DNA of 64,000 bases from Calidifontibacillus erzurumensis (lineage in GTDB: Bacteria > Bacillota > Bacilli > Bacillales > Bacillaceae_J): contig NZ_JABTTE010000003.1 of assembly GCF_013303125.1 (NCBI RefSeq), positions 62,001 to 126,000 on the forward strand, written 5' to 3'. Positions 54,791 to 63,533 of this stretch are shown here, in pieces (the stretch's first letter is position 1; each line of letters begins with the position of its first letter). The position numbers and the translations under genes are program-made. The notes beneath the pieces were generated by a model. That model worked only from the letters and a program-made list of their open reading frames with translations, ran no database searches and was not told the DNA's origin.

Positions 54791-54866
54791 TGTTTGGCAT
54801 ATTAATTTCAGCTTAAGAATCGTTTCAGACGTTGATCAAAAACTAATTACTCATTTGCCAATTTAA

Positions 54867-55130
54867 CTATTTTAGCATTTTTGTTAAAGAATTTAAGTCT
54901 GTAGGCATATTATTATTTAAAATAGCTTTTACGATCATATCTTCTTTTTCTTTTGGTACTCGTTTTCCAGCTAACTGAGCTACTTGTTGTATGACTCTGC
55001 GAACAGTTTTTTCATCTTTAAAATTTGCGTTCGATAAGGAGTTTGCCAATCTTAAAATATCATTCATTTTGACGCCTGTTTTCTTTTCAATATTGCCAAA
55101 CAAAGGATTTTGATTATTAGAATTTCGCAT
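54867..55130 (-). CDS. spoVIF: Stage VI sporulation protein F
   Basis: 87 residues, Asn-rich start, then IEKKTGVKMNDILRLANSLSNANFKDEKTVRRVIQQVAQLAGKRVPKE; the EKKTGVxMxDIxxLA..DEKTVRxxI pattern matches SpoVIF (YjcC) of Bacillus, a coat-assembly protein produced under sigma-K control. ATG at 55130 after GGAGGTACATGT. A CATATAAT element, possibly a sporulation-sigma -10, lies in the upstream region. Confidence in the exact regulon is low. Confidence 0.85.
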   Translation of the reverse strand: MRNSNNQNPLFGNIEKKTGVKMNDILRLANSLSNANFKDEKTVRRVIQQVAQLAGKRVPKEKEDMIVKAILNNNMPTDLNSLTKMLK

Positions 55131-55314
55131 ACATGTACCTCCATTTCCACTGCGTTACTAGCATTATATGGAGGAACATGTTATACCGTGTGGGCACTTT
55201 AAAATGTGTATGAAAGATCTTCGTTTTAAAATACAAAATTGGCATTGCATTTTTGTGGTAAACATACTGAAACTATAATAAACTTATGTTATGAAACTAT
55301 TAAAGGAGCAGAAA

Positions 55315-56076
55315 TTGTTTATGGTAAACCATTTGATTTTTGATTCATCAATTGGTGCACAAAAACCGAACAGCTTGCATAATAAAGATGCGAAATGCCC
55401 TTTTTGTGATCGAGAAGCGCTGACGGATCTCTTAGATACAGATGGACCAATCATATGGCTAAAAAATAAATATCCAACTTTGGAAGATACGTTTCAAACA
55501 GTTATAATTGAAACAGATCAATGCCAATCTGAACTTTCTGAATATAATAAAAATCACCTTTACCGGGTAATTTCGTTTGGACTTAAGCATTGGAAAGCGA
55601 TGATTGAGAGCAAAAAATATAAATCTGTTATATTTTTTAAAAACCACGGACCATATTCTGGCGGTTCCCTTCGCCACCCTCATATGCAAATTGTCGGCCT
55701 CAAAAATATCAATTATTTGGATATGCTAAAAAAAGAACAGTTTATTGGAATGCCAATTGCGAAAAAAAATGGAGTTGAATTTAATATTTCGAAGTTTCCA
55801 AGAGTAGGATTTTTTGAATTTAATGTGTTGATGGATAATGAAAAAGAGGTAACGACATTTGCTGATTTTATTCAAATTGCTGCACACTATACGTTGAATC
55901 ATTTTTATAAGAGTTGCAACAGCTATAATTTGTTTTTCTATGAACTCGATGAAAAAATTGCCGTTAAAATTGTTCCTCGCTTTTCAACATCGCCTTTATT
56001 TGTCGGATATTCGATCCCACAAGTATCCAATCGTATTGAACATGTCGTAGAAAAAATTAAAGACATTTATTTTTAA
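55315..56076 (+). CDS. HIT-like protein of the DUF4931 family
   Basis: About 254 residues. CPFCDREAL (near 30) provides a zinc-like CxxC and HPHMQIVG near 122 is the HxHxQ histidine triad of GalT/HIT hydrolases/transferases. KNHGPYSGGSLRHPHMQ follows the GalT-like order. Substrate unknown. The start is uncertain: TTG 55315 lies six bases from AAAGGAG, and ATG 55321 twelve bases. Single gene. Confidence 0.8.
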   Translation: MFMVNHLIFDSSIGAQKPNSLHNKDAKCPFCDREALTDLLDTDGPIIWLKNKYPTLEDTFQTVIIETDQCQSELSEYNKNHLYRVISFGLKHWKAMIESKKYKSVIFFKNHGPYSGGSLRHPHMQIVGLKNINYLDMLKKEQFIGMPIAKKNGVEFNISKFPRVGFFEFNVLMDNEKEVTTFADFIQIAAHYTLNHFYKSCNSYNLFFYELDEKIAVKIVPRFSTSPLFVGYSIPQVSNRIEHVVEKIKDIYF

Positions 56077-56102
56077 GAATTGTCTAATACATTCTACCAG
56101 AT

Positions 56103-56160
56103 GCGCTTTATTGGGACACGCTGTAAATAAAAATGCGCAATCCCATTAAAGCGCCTTTTT
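56103..56160. terminator. Terminator between DUF4931 and YozE genes
   Basis: Stem GCGCTTTAtTGGGA/TCCCAtTAAAGCGC with one mismatch, 24-base loop, T run. Between convergent genes. Confidence 0.7.
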
Positions 56161-56387
56161 TACAAACCAATTACATCTTGTTCATACATGACCCATAATT
56201 CGTCAAATAATTTTACAGCTTCAAGGGAGGTATTATTCATTTCTATATAACTACTGATTTCATCATAATCAGATGAATGTTTTGGAAAACTAAGATCTTG
56301 ATAAATTTCTTCAGCAAACAGCCCAAACCTGTCACCTTTTTTTCCATCTCTAAACTTCAATACATATTGATAAAATGATTTTGTCAT
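56160..56387 (-). CDS. yozE: YozE family (UPF0346) protein
   Basis: 75 residues. MTKSFYQYVLKFRDGKKGD, then FPKHSSDYDEISSYIEMN and LFDELWVMYEQDV; the FPKxSxDYxEISxYxE motif defines the SAM-domain-like YozE family of Bacillus. Function unknown. ATG after GGAAGTATTTC. Single gene. Confidence 0.9.
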   Translation of the reverse strand: MTKSFYQYVLKFRDGKKGDRFGLFAEEIYQDLSFPKHSSDYDEISSYIEMNNTSLEAVKLFDELWVMYEQDVIGL

Positions 56388-56550
56388 GAAATACTTCCTT
56401 TCTTCACATACTAATGATATTCTCTAATTTTATCACATAAACATGTTGTCTAATCGAAATATTGGGGTAATATAATAGTGTGATTAATATCACACTAAAT
56501 GGTTATTTTATCTGATATATTTTAAATAAAAAAGTTTAGTTAGGTGATTT

Positions 56551-56937
56551 ATGATGGAATTTAAAACGCCATACGAATTAATTGGCGGAGCAGAAACGAT
56601 TCAAAAATTAGTAGAAGCATTTTATCCAAAAGTTTTTTCTCATCCTGATTTAAAGCCGCTGTTTCAAGGTGATATGAGCGAAATTATGAGAAAACAAAAA
56701 ATGTTTTTAACACAATTTTTAGGTGGACCAACTTTGTACAGTGATGAATTTGGACCTCCTGCAATGCGGGCAAGACATATGCCATTTGAAATAACACCAA
56801 CAAGAAGAAAAGCGTGGCTAGCTTGCATGAGGGAAGCGATGGATGAAATTGGATTAGAAGGACCAATTCGCAATGCTTTTTATGAGCGTTTAGAACAAGT
56901 GGCCACGATAATGGTAAACACGCCTGATCCGTCTTGA
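56551..56937 (+). CDS. yjbI: Truncated hemoglobin, group II
   Basis: 128 residues. Typical group II elements: YELIGGAETIQKLVEAFYPKV, proximal-side HMPFEITPTRRKAWLACM (proximal His) and the RARHMPF..W region. Binds O2 or NO via heme; B. subtilis YjbI is a cytoplasmic example. The first of two ATG codons is used; the second (56554) has better spacing from AGGTG. The stop codon lies inside the terminator hairpin. Confidence 0.93.
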   Translation: MMEFKTPYELIGGAETIQKLVEAFYPKVFSHPDLKPLFQGDMSEIMRKQKMFLTQFLGGPTLYSDEFGPPAMRARHMPFEITPTRRKAWLACMREAMDEIGLEGPIRNAFYERLEQVATIMVNTPDPS

Positions 56938-56955
56938 TCAGGCGTGTTTTCTTTT
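56918..56955 (+). terminator. Terminator overlapping the end of yjbI
   Basis: Perfect stem ACACGCCTGATC/GATCAGGCGTGT followed by TTTTCTTTT. Its 5' arm is in the last codons of yjbI and the stop codon is in the 3' part of the loop and arm. Confidence 0.85.
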
Positions 56956-57694
56956 AACTATATTCTTCAGCATACATTTGTTCCTTTTTCAATTTTTTTC
57001 GATAAACAATTTTTGATAACTGAATGCTTGCTTCATATAAAATACACAAAGGAATCATCACAATAATTTGTGACAAAAAATCAGGCGGTGTCACAGCTGC
57101 TGAGACAATCGCAAGCACTAGATAAGCATATTTACGTAATTTCCCTAATTTTTTCGGATCAATGATGCCAAGGCTTGTCAAAAACATGACGATCACCGGC
57201 AACTCAAATAAAATTGCAAAGGGCAAAGTCATTTTAAAAACAAAACCAAAATATTTCTCAATTGTAAACAAGTTTTGCATATTGTCGTTTGCTAAGCTTA
57301 ATAAAAATTGAAAGACAAAAGGAAAAATAAAAAAATAACCAAAACAAAGACCTGCAATAAATAATATGAATAATGCCGGAATATAAGAAAGCGTCACCTT
57401 TCTTTCATTCGGCTTTAAACCAGGTTTTATGAATAGCCAAAGTTGCCAAGCAAAGACCGGAATGGTCAGGGCAATTGCTGCCACACCTGCAAGTTGAAAA
57501 TAAACCCAAACAATTTCAGTCGGACTAAGGACTGCAAGCTTAAAATCTAGATCTTTCACGAAAAAATCATAAATATGTTGTACAAAAACGAATGCCGTTA
57601 TAAAAAAAACGACGAAAGCTAAACCTGTAATAATTATGCGCATTCTCAACTCTTCTAAATGTCCGACGAGGTTCATACTTTTTTCTTCTTCCAA
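56954..57694 (-). CDS. tatC: Sec-independent protein translocase subunit TatC
   Basis: 246 residues, six helices, with the family's HLEELRMRI (first cytoplasmic segment) and PxxAxxLWLFxKPGLxPxERK-like region (QLWLFIKPGLKPNERK), which binds twin-arginine signals. TTG at 57694 is the start, six bases after GGGAGGG. Two tatA genes lie just upstream on the same strand. The Tat-exported Fe-S protein at 2.3-3.4 kb is a candidate substrate. Confidence 0.95.
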   Translation of the reverse strand: MEEEKSMNLVGHLEELRMRIIITGLAFVVFFITAFVFVQHIYDFFVKDLDFKLAVLSPTEIVWVYFQLAGVAAIALTIPVFAWQLWLFIKPGLKPNERKVTLSYIPALFILFIAGLCFGYFFIFPFVFQFLLSLANDNMQNLFTIEKYFGFVFKMTLPFAILFELPVIVMFLTSLGIIDPKKLGKLRKYAYLVLAIVSAAVTPPDFLSQIIVMIPLCILYEASIQLSKIVYRKKLKKEQMYAEEYS

Positions 57695-57789
57695 TTTATT
57701 CCCTCCCATTCCACGAATGGTTTCGATATGTTCTATAACTAGAAAGAAGATGTAAGAAAGAATCTTACACCTTCTAGGCACACGTCAAA

Positions 57790-57987
57790 CTATATAGTAT
57801 CTTTCTTTTGAGTTTCAATTTTCTTTGATTCTTCTTCATCTTTCGTTAACTCTTTCGTTGCCTTTTTAAACTCTTTTAAAGAACTTCCTACCGCTCTGCC
57901 GATTTCAGGTAATTTCGAAGGACCAAAAATAACAAGTGCAATAATTAAGATTAATATCAAGCCAGGGAAACCTATATTTGAAAGCAT
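57790..57987 (-). CDS. tatA: Twin-arginine translocase subunit TatA, copy 1
   Basis: 65 residues: short TM ([14 protein letters not shown]), hinge [13 protein letters not shown], amphipathic helix ([13 protein letters not shown]) and charged tail. Pore-forming Tat subunit. Immediately upstream of tatC. Nearly identical at the N-terminus to the neighbouring tatA copy. Confidence 0.93.
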   Translation of the reverse strand: MLSNIGFPGLILILIIALVIFGPSKLPEIGRAVGSSLKEFKKATKELTKDEEESKKIETQKKDTI

Positions 57988-58056
57988 AGTAATTCCTCCT
58001 AAATATCAATCCAGCAATAAAAAGCCTGTTTTCTTTTCCCAACTCTTAAAAAACGT

Positions 58057-58260
58057 TTATTTTTTAAGTGACTTTACTTCCTCTTTAATTTCATCAAACT
58101 CTTCAACAACATCACTAGTCAATTCTTTTGTAGACTTTTTGAATTCCCGTAAAGTTTGTCCAGCCGCTTTTCCAATTTCCGGAAGTTTCTTAGGACCAAA
58201 TACAATAAGAGCTATAATAAGAATAAGGATTAATCCGGGAATTCCGATATTTGATAGCAT
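58057..58260 (-). CDS. tatA: Twin-arginine translocase subunit TatA, copy 2
   Basis: 67 residues: [16 protein letters not shown], hinge [13 protein letters not shown], then [12 protein letters not shown] and an acidic tail ([12 protein letters not shown]). Tandem duplicate of the previous gene, about 70 bases upstream. Divergence between the two is mainly in the C-terminal tail. First of the tatA-tatA-tatC group. Confidence 0.92.
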   Translation of the reverse strand: MLSNIGIPGLILILIIALIVFGPKKLPEIGKAAGQTLREFKKSTKELTSDVVEEFDEIKEEVKSLKK

Positions 58261-58421
58261 TTCAGTTTCCTCCTACTTCAGTTTGTACATGTGCTTCATT
58301 TTTACATTAATCATTATAAAACATTTGTGTCTATTTTTGTATGAATTCTAAAAACTTCATAGTTATTTAACATATTTGCATTGGATTTTCTTACAAGAGG
58401 TATTATCCTATATTCTAAAAG

Positions 58422-59036
58422 CTAATTTTTATTTATGATTCCTAACCAACTTTTCACCTGTTCATAATCTGTAGGTTCGTTCATATTATAAAATATTTTT
58501 TCAATATTACCAACATAAATATTAGAAAGCTCTTTCTCATTTATATAATAAACGTTGAGTTCACCAAGCAAATCTCTCACGCGCAAATGGTCTAATTGTA
58601 AATATTGTTCGATCTTCAATAGAGTTTTTTTTCGGAAAACAGAAAATAGTGGATGCAATTTGTCGTTGATCTGCGGTACAACTGCTTCATAGTGGCCTAG
58701 AGCACATATTTGAACGAAGTGATGCGCCAATTTTCCTGAAATAAATGGCATATCGCAAGCAACAAAAAAATTAAAATCCGTGCAGCTTTTTTTTAATCCT
58801 GTATGAATACCGGCAAGAGGCCCTTTCCCTTGAAACTCATCTTTGATTAGTGGAACTTTTAAGAAATCGTAAGTTTCAAAATCATTTGTTACAATAAATA
58901 GATTAGGAAAAAATGGGATTAATTCATCTATAATTACCTCTATAATCCTTTTTCCTCTTATTGGCAATAGGGCTTTATTCACCCCCATTCTACTAGATTT
59001 ACCACCTGCAAGAATAAATGCAGTTGCTTGCATCAT
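58422..59036 (-). CDS. mobA: Molybdenum cofactor guanylyltransferase
   Basis: About 205 residues. The N-terminal nucleotide-binding signature LAGGKSSRMGVNKALL (near residue 7) with a GPLAGIHTGLKK (near 72) and VACDMPFIS (near 93) pattern is MobA. It links GMP to molybdopterin for DMSO-reductase-family enzymes. No other moa/moe/mob gene is adjacent. Start ATG 59036 after AGAGGTG (the next ATG also possible). Confidence 0.9.
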   Translation of the reverse strand: MMQATAFILAGGKSSRMGVNKALLPIRGKRIIEVIIDELIPFFPNLFIVTNDFETYDFLKVPLIKDEFQGKGPLAGIHTGLKKSCTDFNFFVACDMPFISGKLAHHFVQICALGHYEAVVPQINDKLHPLFSVFRKKTLLKIEQYLQLDHLRVRDLLGELNVYYINEKELSNIYVGNIEKIFYNMNEPTDYEQVKSWLGIINKN

Positions 59037-59074
59037 TGCCACCTCTAGTTTCTTTAATTTATTAAGGCGAAAAG

Positions 59075-59112
59075 AAAAGCAAGCAGTGAAAACATCTTAT
59101 TGCACTACTTGC
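59075..59112 (-). terminator. Terminator of ilvA
   Basis: Stem GCAAGcAGTG/CACTaCTTGC; minus strand TTTTCTTTT follows. Located about 50 bases past the ilvA stop codon. Confidence 0.7.
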
Positions 59113-59161
59113 CTCAATCTATTAACAATTATACAACTGATTAATTTGTTTCTGCAAAAAC

Positions 59162-60427
59162 TTAAATAAATAAATGGAATAAATCCATATCCTTATTAAT
59201 TTCTTTATATTTGAATCCTTTTTTATTCATTCGCTCAATTAGAGGTTCATAATCCTCACGGTGTTTTAATTCAATACCTACAAGTGCAGGACCGTTATCT
59301 TTATTATTTTTCTTTGTATATTCAAAACGGGTAATATCATCTTCCGGTCCTAATACTTCATCCAAAAATTCTCTTAATGCACCTGCACGTTGCGGGAAAT
59401 TGACGATGAAATAATGCATTAATCCTTCATAAATGAGCGATTTTTCTTTCATTTCTTGCATTCGACTAATATCATTATTGCCACCGCTCACAACGCAAAC
59501 AACGTTTTTCCCCTTAATTTTATCCTTGTAAAAATCAAGGGCAGAAATAGATAAAGCCCCTGCTGGCTCAACCACAATAGCACTGTCATTGTATAGTTCG
59601 AGAATTGTTGAGCAAACTTTGCCTTCTGGAACAATAAGAACATCTGATAAAATTTCCTTACATATTTCAAATGTGCTTTCACCGACTGTTTTCACGGCAG
59701 CACCATCAACAAATTTATCAATTTTATCTAGGGTGACAATTTCTTGTTGATCAAGAGAAATTTTCATTGAGGGAGCTCCTTCTGGCTCTACCCCAATAAT
59801 TTTCGTTTTTGGGGATATTCCTTTCACATACACTCCAATGCCAGAAATCAAGCCACCTCCACCGATCGAAGCGAAGATATAATCAATGTCATCATCAATA
59901 TCATTCATAATTTCCATTCCGACTGTTCCCTGACCAGCGATAACATGTGGGTCATCAAACGGATGGATAAAGATTTTCCCTTCTTGCTTGCAGCATTCCA
60001 TCGCATTGTCAAAAGAATCATCAAAAGTATCACCAATCAAGACAATCTCCACATAATCCCCGCCAAATCGCTTTACTTGATTTACTTTTTGTCGAGGTGT
60101 TGTAGAAGGCATGAAGATTTTTCCTTTTATTTTTAAAGTATTGCAAGAATAAGCAACTCCTTGGGCATGGTTGCCTGCACTTGCGCAAACTACACCTTTC
60201 TTGCGTTCTTCTTCAGTTAAGCTTTGAATTTTATTGTAAGCGCCGCGGATCTTAAATGATCGAACCACTTGAAGGTCTTCTCTTTTTAAATAGACGTTGC
60301 ATTGATACCGTTCGGATAAAATATCATTTTTTTGTAATGGAGTATGCGTGATAACATCTTTTAAAGCATAATTGGCAATAATGATATCTTCAATTTGGAC
60401 TTTCTTCATTACCTTTAAACCTTCCAT
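59162..60427 (-). CDS. ilvA: Threonine ammonia-lyase, biosynthetic
   Basis: 421 residues, PLP enzyme. The Lys is in RSFKIRGAYNKI near 60; GGGGLISG near 197 binds the phosphate. The C-terminal ~80 residues (RAGALREFLDEVLGPEDDITRFEY) form one ACT-like regulatory domain, the short Bacillus arrangement, which allows isoleucine feedback. First step of isoleucine synthesis. ATG 60427 after GAAGGATAATCTAG. Upstream lie a CodY-like box and a near-consensus cre. Confidence 0.95.
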   Translation of the reverse strand: MEGLKVMKKVQIEDIIIANYALKDVITHTPLQKNDILSERYQCNVYLKREDLQVVRSFKIRGAYNKIQSLTEEERKKGVVCASAGNHAQGVAYSCNTLKIKGKIFMPSTTPRQKVNQVKRFGGDYVEIVLIGDTFDDSFDNAMECCKQEGKIFIHPFDDPHVIAGQGTVGMEIMNDIDDDIDYIFASIGGGGLISGIGVYVKGISPKTKIIGVEPEGAPSMKISLDQQEIVTLDKIDKFVDGAAVKTVGESTFEICKEILSDVLIVPEGKVCSTILELYNDSAIVVEPAGALSISALDFYKDKIKGKNVVCVVSGGNNDISRMQEMKEKSLIYEGLMHYFIVNFPQRAGALREFLDEVLGPEDDITRFEYTKKNNKDNGPALVGIELKHREDYEPLIERMNKKGFKYKEINKDMDLFHLFI

Positions 60428-60527
60428 CTAGATTATCCTTCTTTCTAAATACTTAGTAGTCATCACTTATGTTATCTAATTATAACATGTTTTTCATTGG
60501 TGAAAATAATATTTTCAAAACTATTAA

Positions 60528-60557
60528 AATTTTCGGTAAAGTTGGGAGCGCTTACAT
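60528..60557 (-). promoter_or_regulatory. CodY-like box and near-consensus cre upstream of ilvA
   Basis: AATTTTCGGTAAAGT (60528-60542) differs from the CodY consensus at three positions. TTGGGAGCGCTTACAT (60542-60557) differs from the CcpA cre consensus WTGNAANCGNWWNCAW at one position. Both lie 100-130 bases upstream of ilvA. Rest of the gap to 60700 shows no gene. Confidence 0.45.
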
Positions 60558-60701
60558 TATTGCCTCATACCAAGTTTAATTTTTTTTTGGAAAAAACTAA
60601 AATATTACACACTATTGAAGCTTTTGTGTAGAGTGCTCAAGCTCCCGTCTCCACAACATCCAGCAATTTTTTTATCCTGATTCTTCTTCCATAGGAATAG
60701 T

Positions 60702-60727
60702 AAAACGAGGCCATAGTGGAGGCCCCG
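60702..60727 (-). terminator. Terminator of the thyA-dfrA transcript
   Basis: Stem CGaGGCC/GGCCcCG, eight-base loop, minus strand TTTTACTATT follows; downstream of the small frame at 60734-60838. Confidence 0.65.
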
Positions 60728-60733
60728 ATTTCC

Positions 60734-60838
60734 TTAATATGCATTTCTTACTAAAGGTGTTGAAATATAATCGTCTCCAATAAACCTCCATGTTATTTGA
60801 AACAGATACTGATTAGATGTTTCCGGTACCTGAAACAT
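60734..60838 (-). CDS. Possible 34-residue protein downstream of dfrA
   Basis: An ATG at 60838 is preceded by GAGGG at seven bases; the product reads MFQVPETSNQYLFQITW and ends STPLVRNAY. Same transcript as dfrA and before the shared terminator. A longer version starting at 60877 overlaps the dfrA end but has no SD. No family is known to me, so whether it is translated is uncertain. Confidence 0.4.
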   Translation of the reverse strand: MFQVPETSNQYLFQITWRFIGDDYISTPLVRNAY

Positions 60839-60857
60839 TAAGCAACCCTCATGGTTT

Positions 60858-61346
60858 TTAAACCTTTCTTCTTTCATAAATCGTGAAATAATATTCATAT
60901 GGGTTTTTCTCATTCTTAGGTCCTTTTTCTTTTGAAATAACTGTCCAATCTCCTTCATTAATTAGCGGAAAATATGTATCCCCGTCAAATTCATGGTCGA
61001 TAAAAGTAATATAAAGTCGATCTGCATAGGGTAAAGCATCCTTAAAAATTTCCGCACCACCAATTACAAAAACTTCATCGTATTCTTTCTCAAAAGCAAA
61101 TATATCTTGAATATTATGGATAATCGTACATCCTTCAGCTTTGTAATCTTTATTTCTTGTTATAATAATATTTTCACGACCCGGTAAAATTCTACCAATT
61201 GATTCATGAGTTTTCCTTCCCATAACAATCGGCTTCCCCATAGTTACTTTTTTAAAAAAAGCAAGATCAGCCGGCAAATGCCATGGGAGTGTATTATTTT
61301 TCCCTATTAATCGATTTTTATCCATTGCAACTATTATTGAAATCAA
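60858..61346 (-). CDS. dfrA: Dihydrofolate reductase
   Basis: 162 residues: ISIIVAMDKNRLIGKNNTLPWHLPADLAFFKK at the N-terminus (split: NRLIGKNNTLPWHLP with the catalytic acid following), GRKTHESIGR (near 43), and FVIGGAEIFKDALP near 95. Reduces dihydrofolate with NADPH. TTG start after a GGTGA. Lies 35 bases after thyA, forming the thyA-dfrA operon common in Bacillus. Confidence 0.95.
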   Translation of the reverse strand: MISIIVAMDKNRLIGKNNTLPWHLPADLAFFKKVTMGKPIVMGRKTHESIGRILPGRENIIITRNKDYKAEGCTIIHNIQDIFAFEKEYDEVFVIGGAEIFKDALPYADRLYITFIDHEFDGDTYFPLINEGDWTVISKEKGPKNEKNPYEYYFTIYERRKV

Positions 61347-61381
61347 CGAAGGTCACCGCTTTCAATGTATTTAATACTTTT

Positions 61382-62338
61382 TTATACAGCGACTGGAGCT
61401 TTAATCGCTGGGTGTGGATCATAACCAATTAATTCAATATCTTCTAGCTCAAAATCAAAAACAGAATTCACCTTGTCATTTAATTTTATAGTTGGGAAAG
61501 GTCTTGGGGTACGACTTAGTTGGGTTTGGACTTGTTCAATATGATTTAAATAAATATGAGCATCACCGAACGTATGTACAAAATCTCCAACGGAAAGCCC
61601 ACATTCTTTAGCAATTAAATGGGTTAACAAAGCGTAGCTTGCAATGTTGAATGGAACACCAAGAAATACGTCTCCTGATCGTTGATAAAGCTGACAGCTT
61701 AGTTTTCCATCAGCAACATAAAATTGAAATAAACTATGACATGGAGGCAATGCCATGCCGGAAATTTCACCCGGATTATAAGCGACTACAAGCAAGCGGC
61801 GGCTATTGGGATTTCTTTTTATTTCTTCAATCACATTTTTCAACTGATCAATCGTCTCTCCCCTCGATGTCTCCCAAGAACGCCACTGCTTCCCATAAAC
61901 AGGACCAAGTTCACCATACTTTTTCGCAAATTCATCATCATTTAGCACTCTTTTTACAAACTTGTCCATCTCTTTTTGATAAAGCTCATTAAATTGTTCA
62001 TTCTCCAAACTTCTAAGACCAAAATTTGTCATATCGGGTCCCTCATATTCATCGCTTTCGACCCAATTTTTAAACGCCCATTCGTTCCAAATATGGTTAT
62101 TATGTTGTAGTAAATAACGAATATTCGTATCTCCTTTAATAAACCAAAGCAACTCGCTCGCAACTAGTCGAAAAGGTATCCGCTTTGTTGTTAACAATGG
62201 AAAACCTTGTGATAAGTCGAATCGCATTTGATAACCAAAGATAGAAATAGTTCCAGTACCTGTACGGTCTTGTTTTTTTATCCCATTTTTTAAAATGTGC
62301 CTGCACATTTCTAAGTATTCATTCTCAGGATGAACCAA
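61382..62338 (-). CDS. thyA: Thymidylate synthase
   Basis: 318 residues, the length of the L. casei/ThyA form with the ~50-residue insertion. The catalytic Cys is in [11 protein letters not shown] near 198; [10 protein letters not shown] near 180 and [14 protein letters not shown] near 218 are conserved. Makes dTMP from dUMP. TTG start about eleven bases after AAAGGGG. Followed by dfrA, which regenerates tetrahydrofolate. Confidence 0.97.
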   Translation of the reverse strand: MVHPENEYLEMCRHILKNGIKKQDRTGTGTISIFGYQMRFDLSQGFPLLTTKRIPFRLVASELLWFIKGDTNIRYLLQHNNHIWNEWAFKNWVESDEYEGPDMTNFGLRSLENEQFNELYQKEMDKFVKRVLNDDEFAKKYGELGPVYGKQWRSWETSRGETIDQLKNVIEEIKRNPNSRRLLVVAYNPGEISGMALPPCHSLFQFYVADGKLSCQLYQRSGDVFLGVPFNIASYALLTHLIAKECGLSVGDFVHTFGDAHIYLNHIEQVQTQLSRTPRPFPTIKLNDKVNSVFDFELEDIELIGYDPHPAIKAPVAV

Positions 62339-62632
62339 TTTTTATACAACCCCTTTTCGTAGTCATAAACAATCAATATAGTTTATATTATCACAAATCC
62401 TAAAACGCTGTGACAGAACTAATTTTACTTCGTAAAAAATGGAAAAAACAATCAATTTACTTATTAATAACGAACATTCATAAAAAAAAATATAATTTTG
62501 TTCGACTTTTTTTAATAAACCCCTTTTCAATTATGTTTTTCTGCGCTATAATCCAAAGTGCCTTTATTAAATTATGTTACGATAATAGATATTGAAAATA
62601 TTTTTTGCTTTACTTTCAAAATTTCATAATGA
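62339..62632. other. Non-coding region between thyA and xpt leader
   Basis: AT-rich sequence with the thyA and xpt promoters diverging from it. No gene that I can support. Confidence 0.45.
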
Positions 62633-62705
62633 AACTCGATATAATCGCTGGAATAAGGCCAGCAAGTTTCTACCGGGAAACCGTAAATTTTCCGACTATC
62701 GAGTA
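62633..62705 (+). ncRNA. Guanine (purine) riboswitch
   Basis: The aptamer has P1 ACTCGATA/TATCGAGT, and the conserved ATAATCGCTGGAATAAGG, CAGCAAGTTTCTACCGGG and ACCGTAAATTTTCCGACTA elements. The specificity base in CCGACTA is C, which selects guanine/hypoxanthine over adenine (that would be T). It controls the terminator at 62777-62828 and thus xpt-pbuX. Confidence 0.95.
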
Positions 62706-62731
62706 AGCTTCGTTTGGATTTATATGTATGA

Positions 62732-63493
<762 letters not shown>

Positions 63494-63533
63494 GCAAAAA
63501 ATTGCATATGTTTACTTGGTTGGAGGTTAAATT

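Noticed and set aside
62633-62705. Adenine-type purine riboswitch
   Set aside because: The base that sets specificity is C in CCGACTA, and the regulated genes are xpt-pbuX, which are guanine/xanthine genes.
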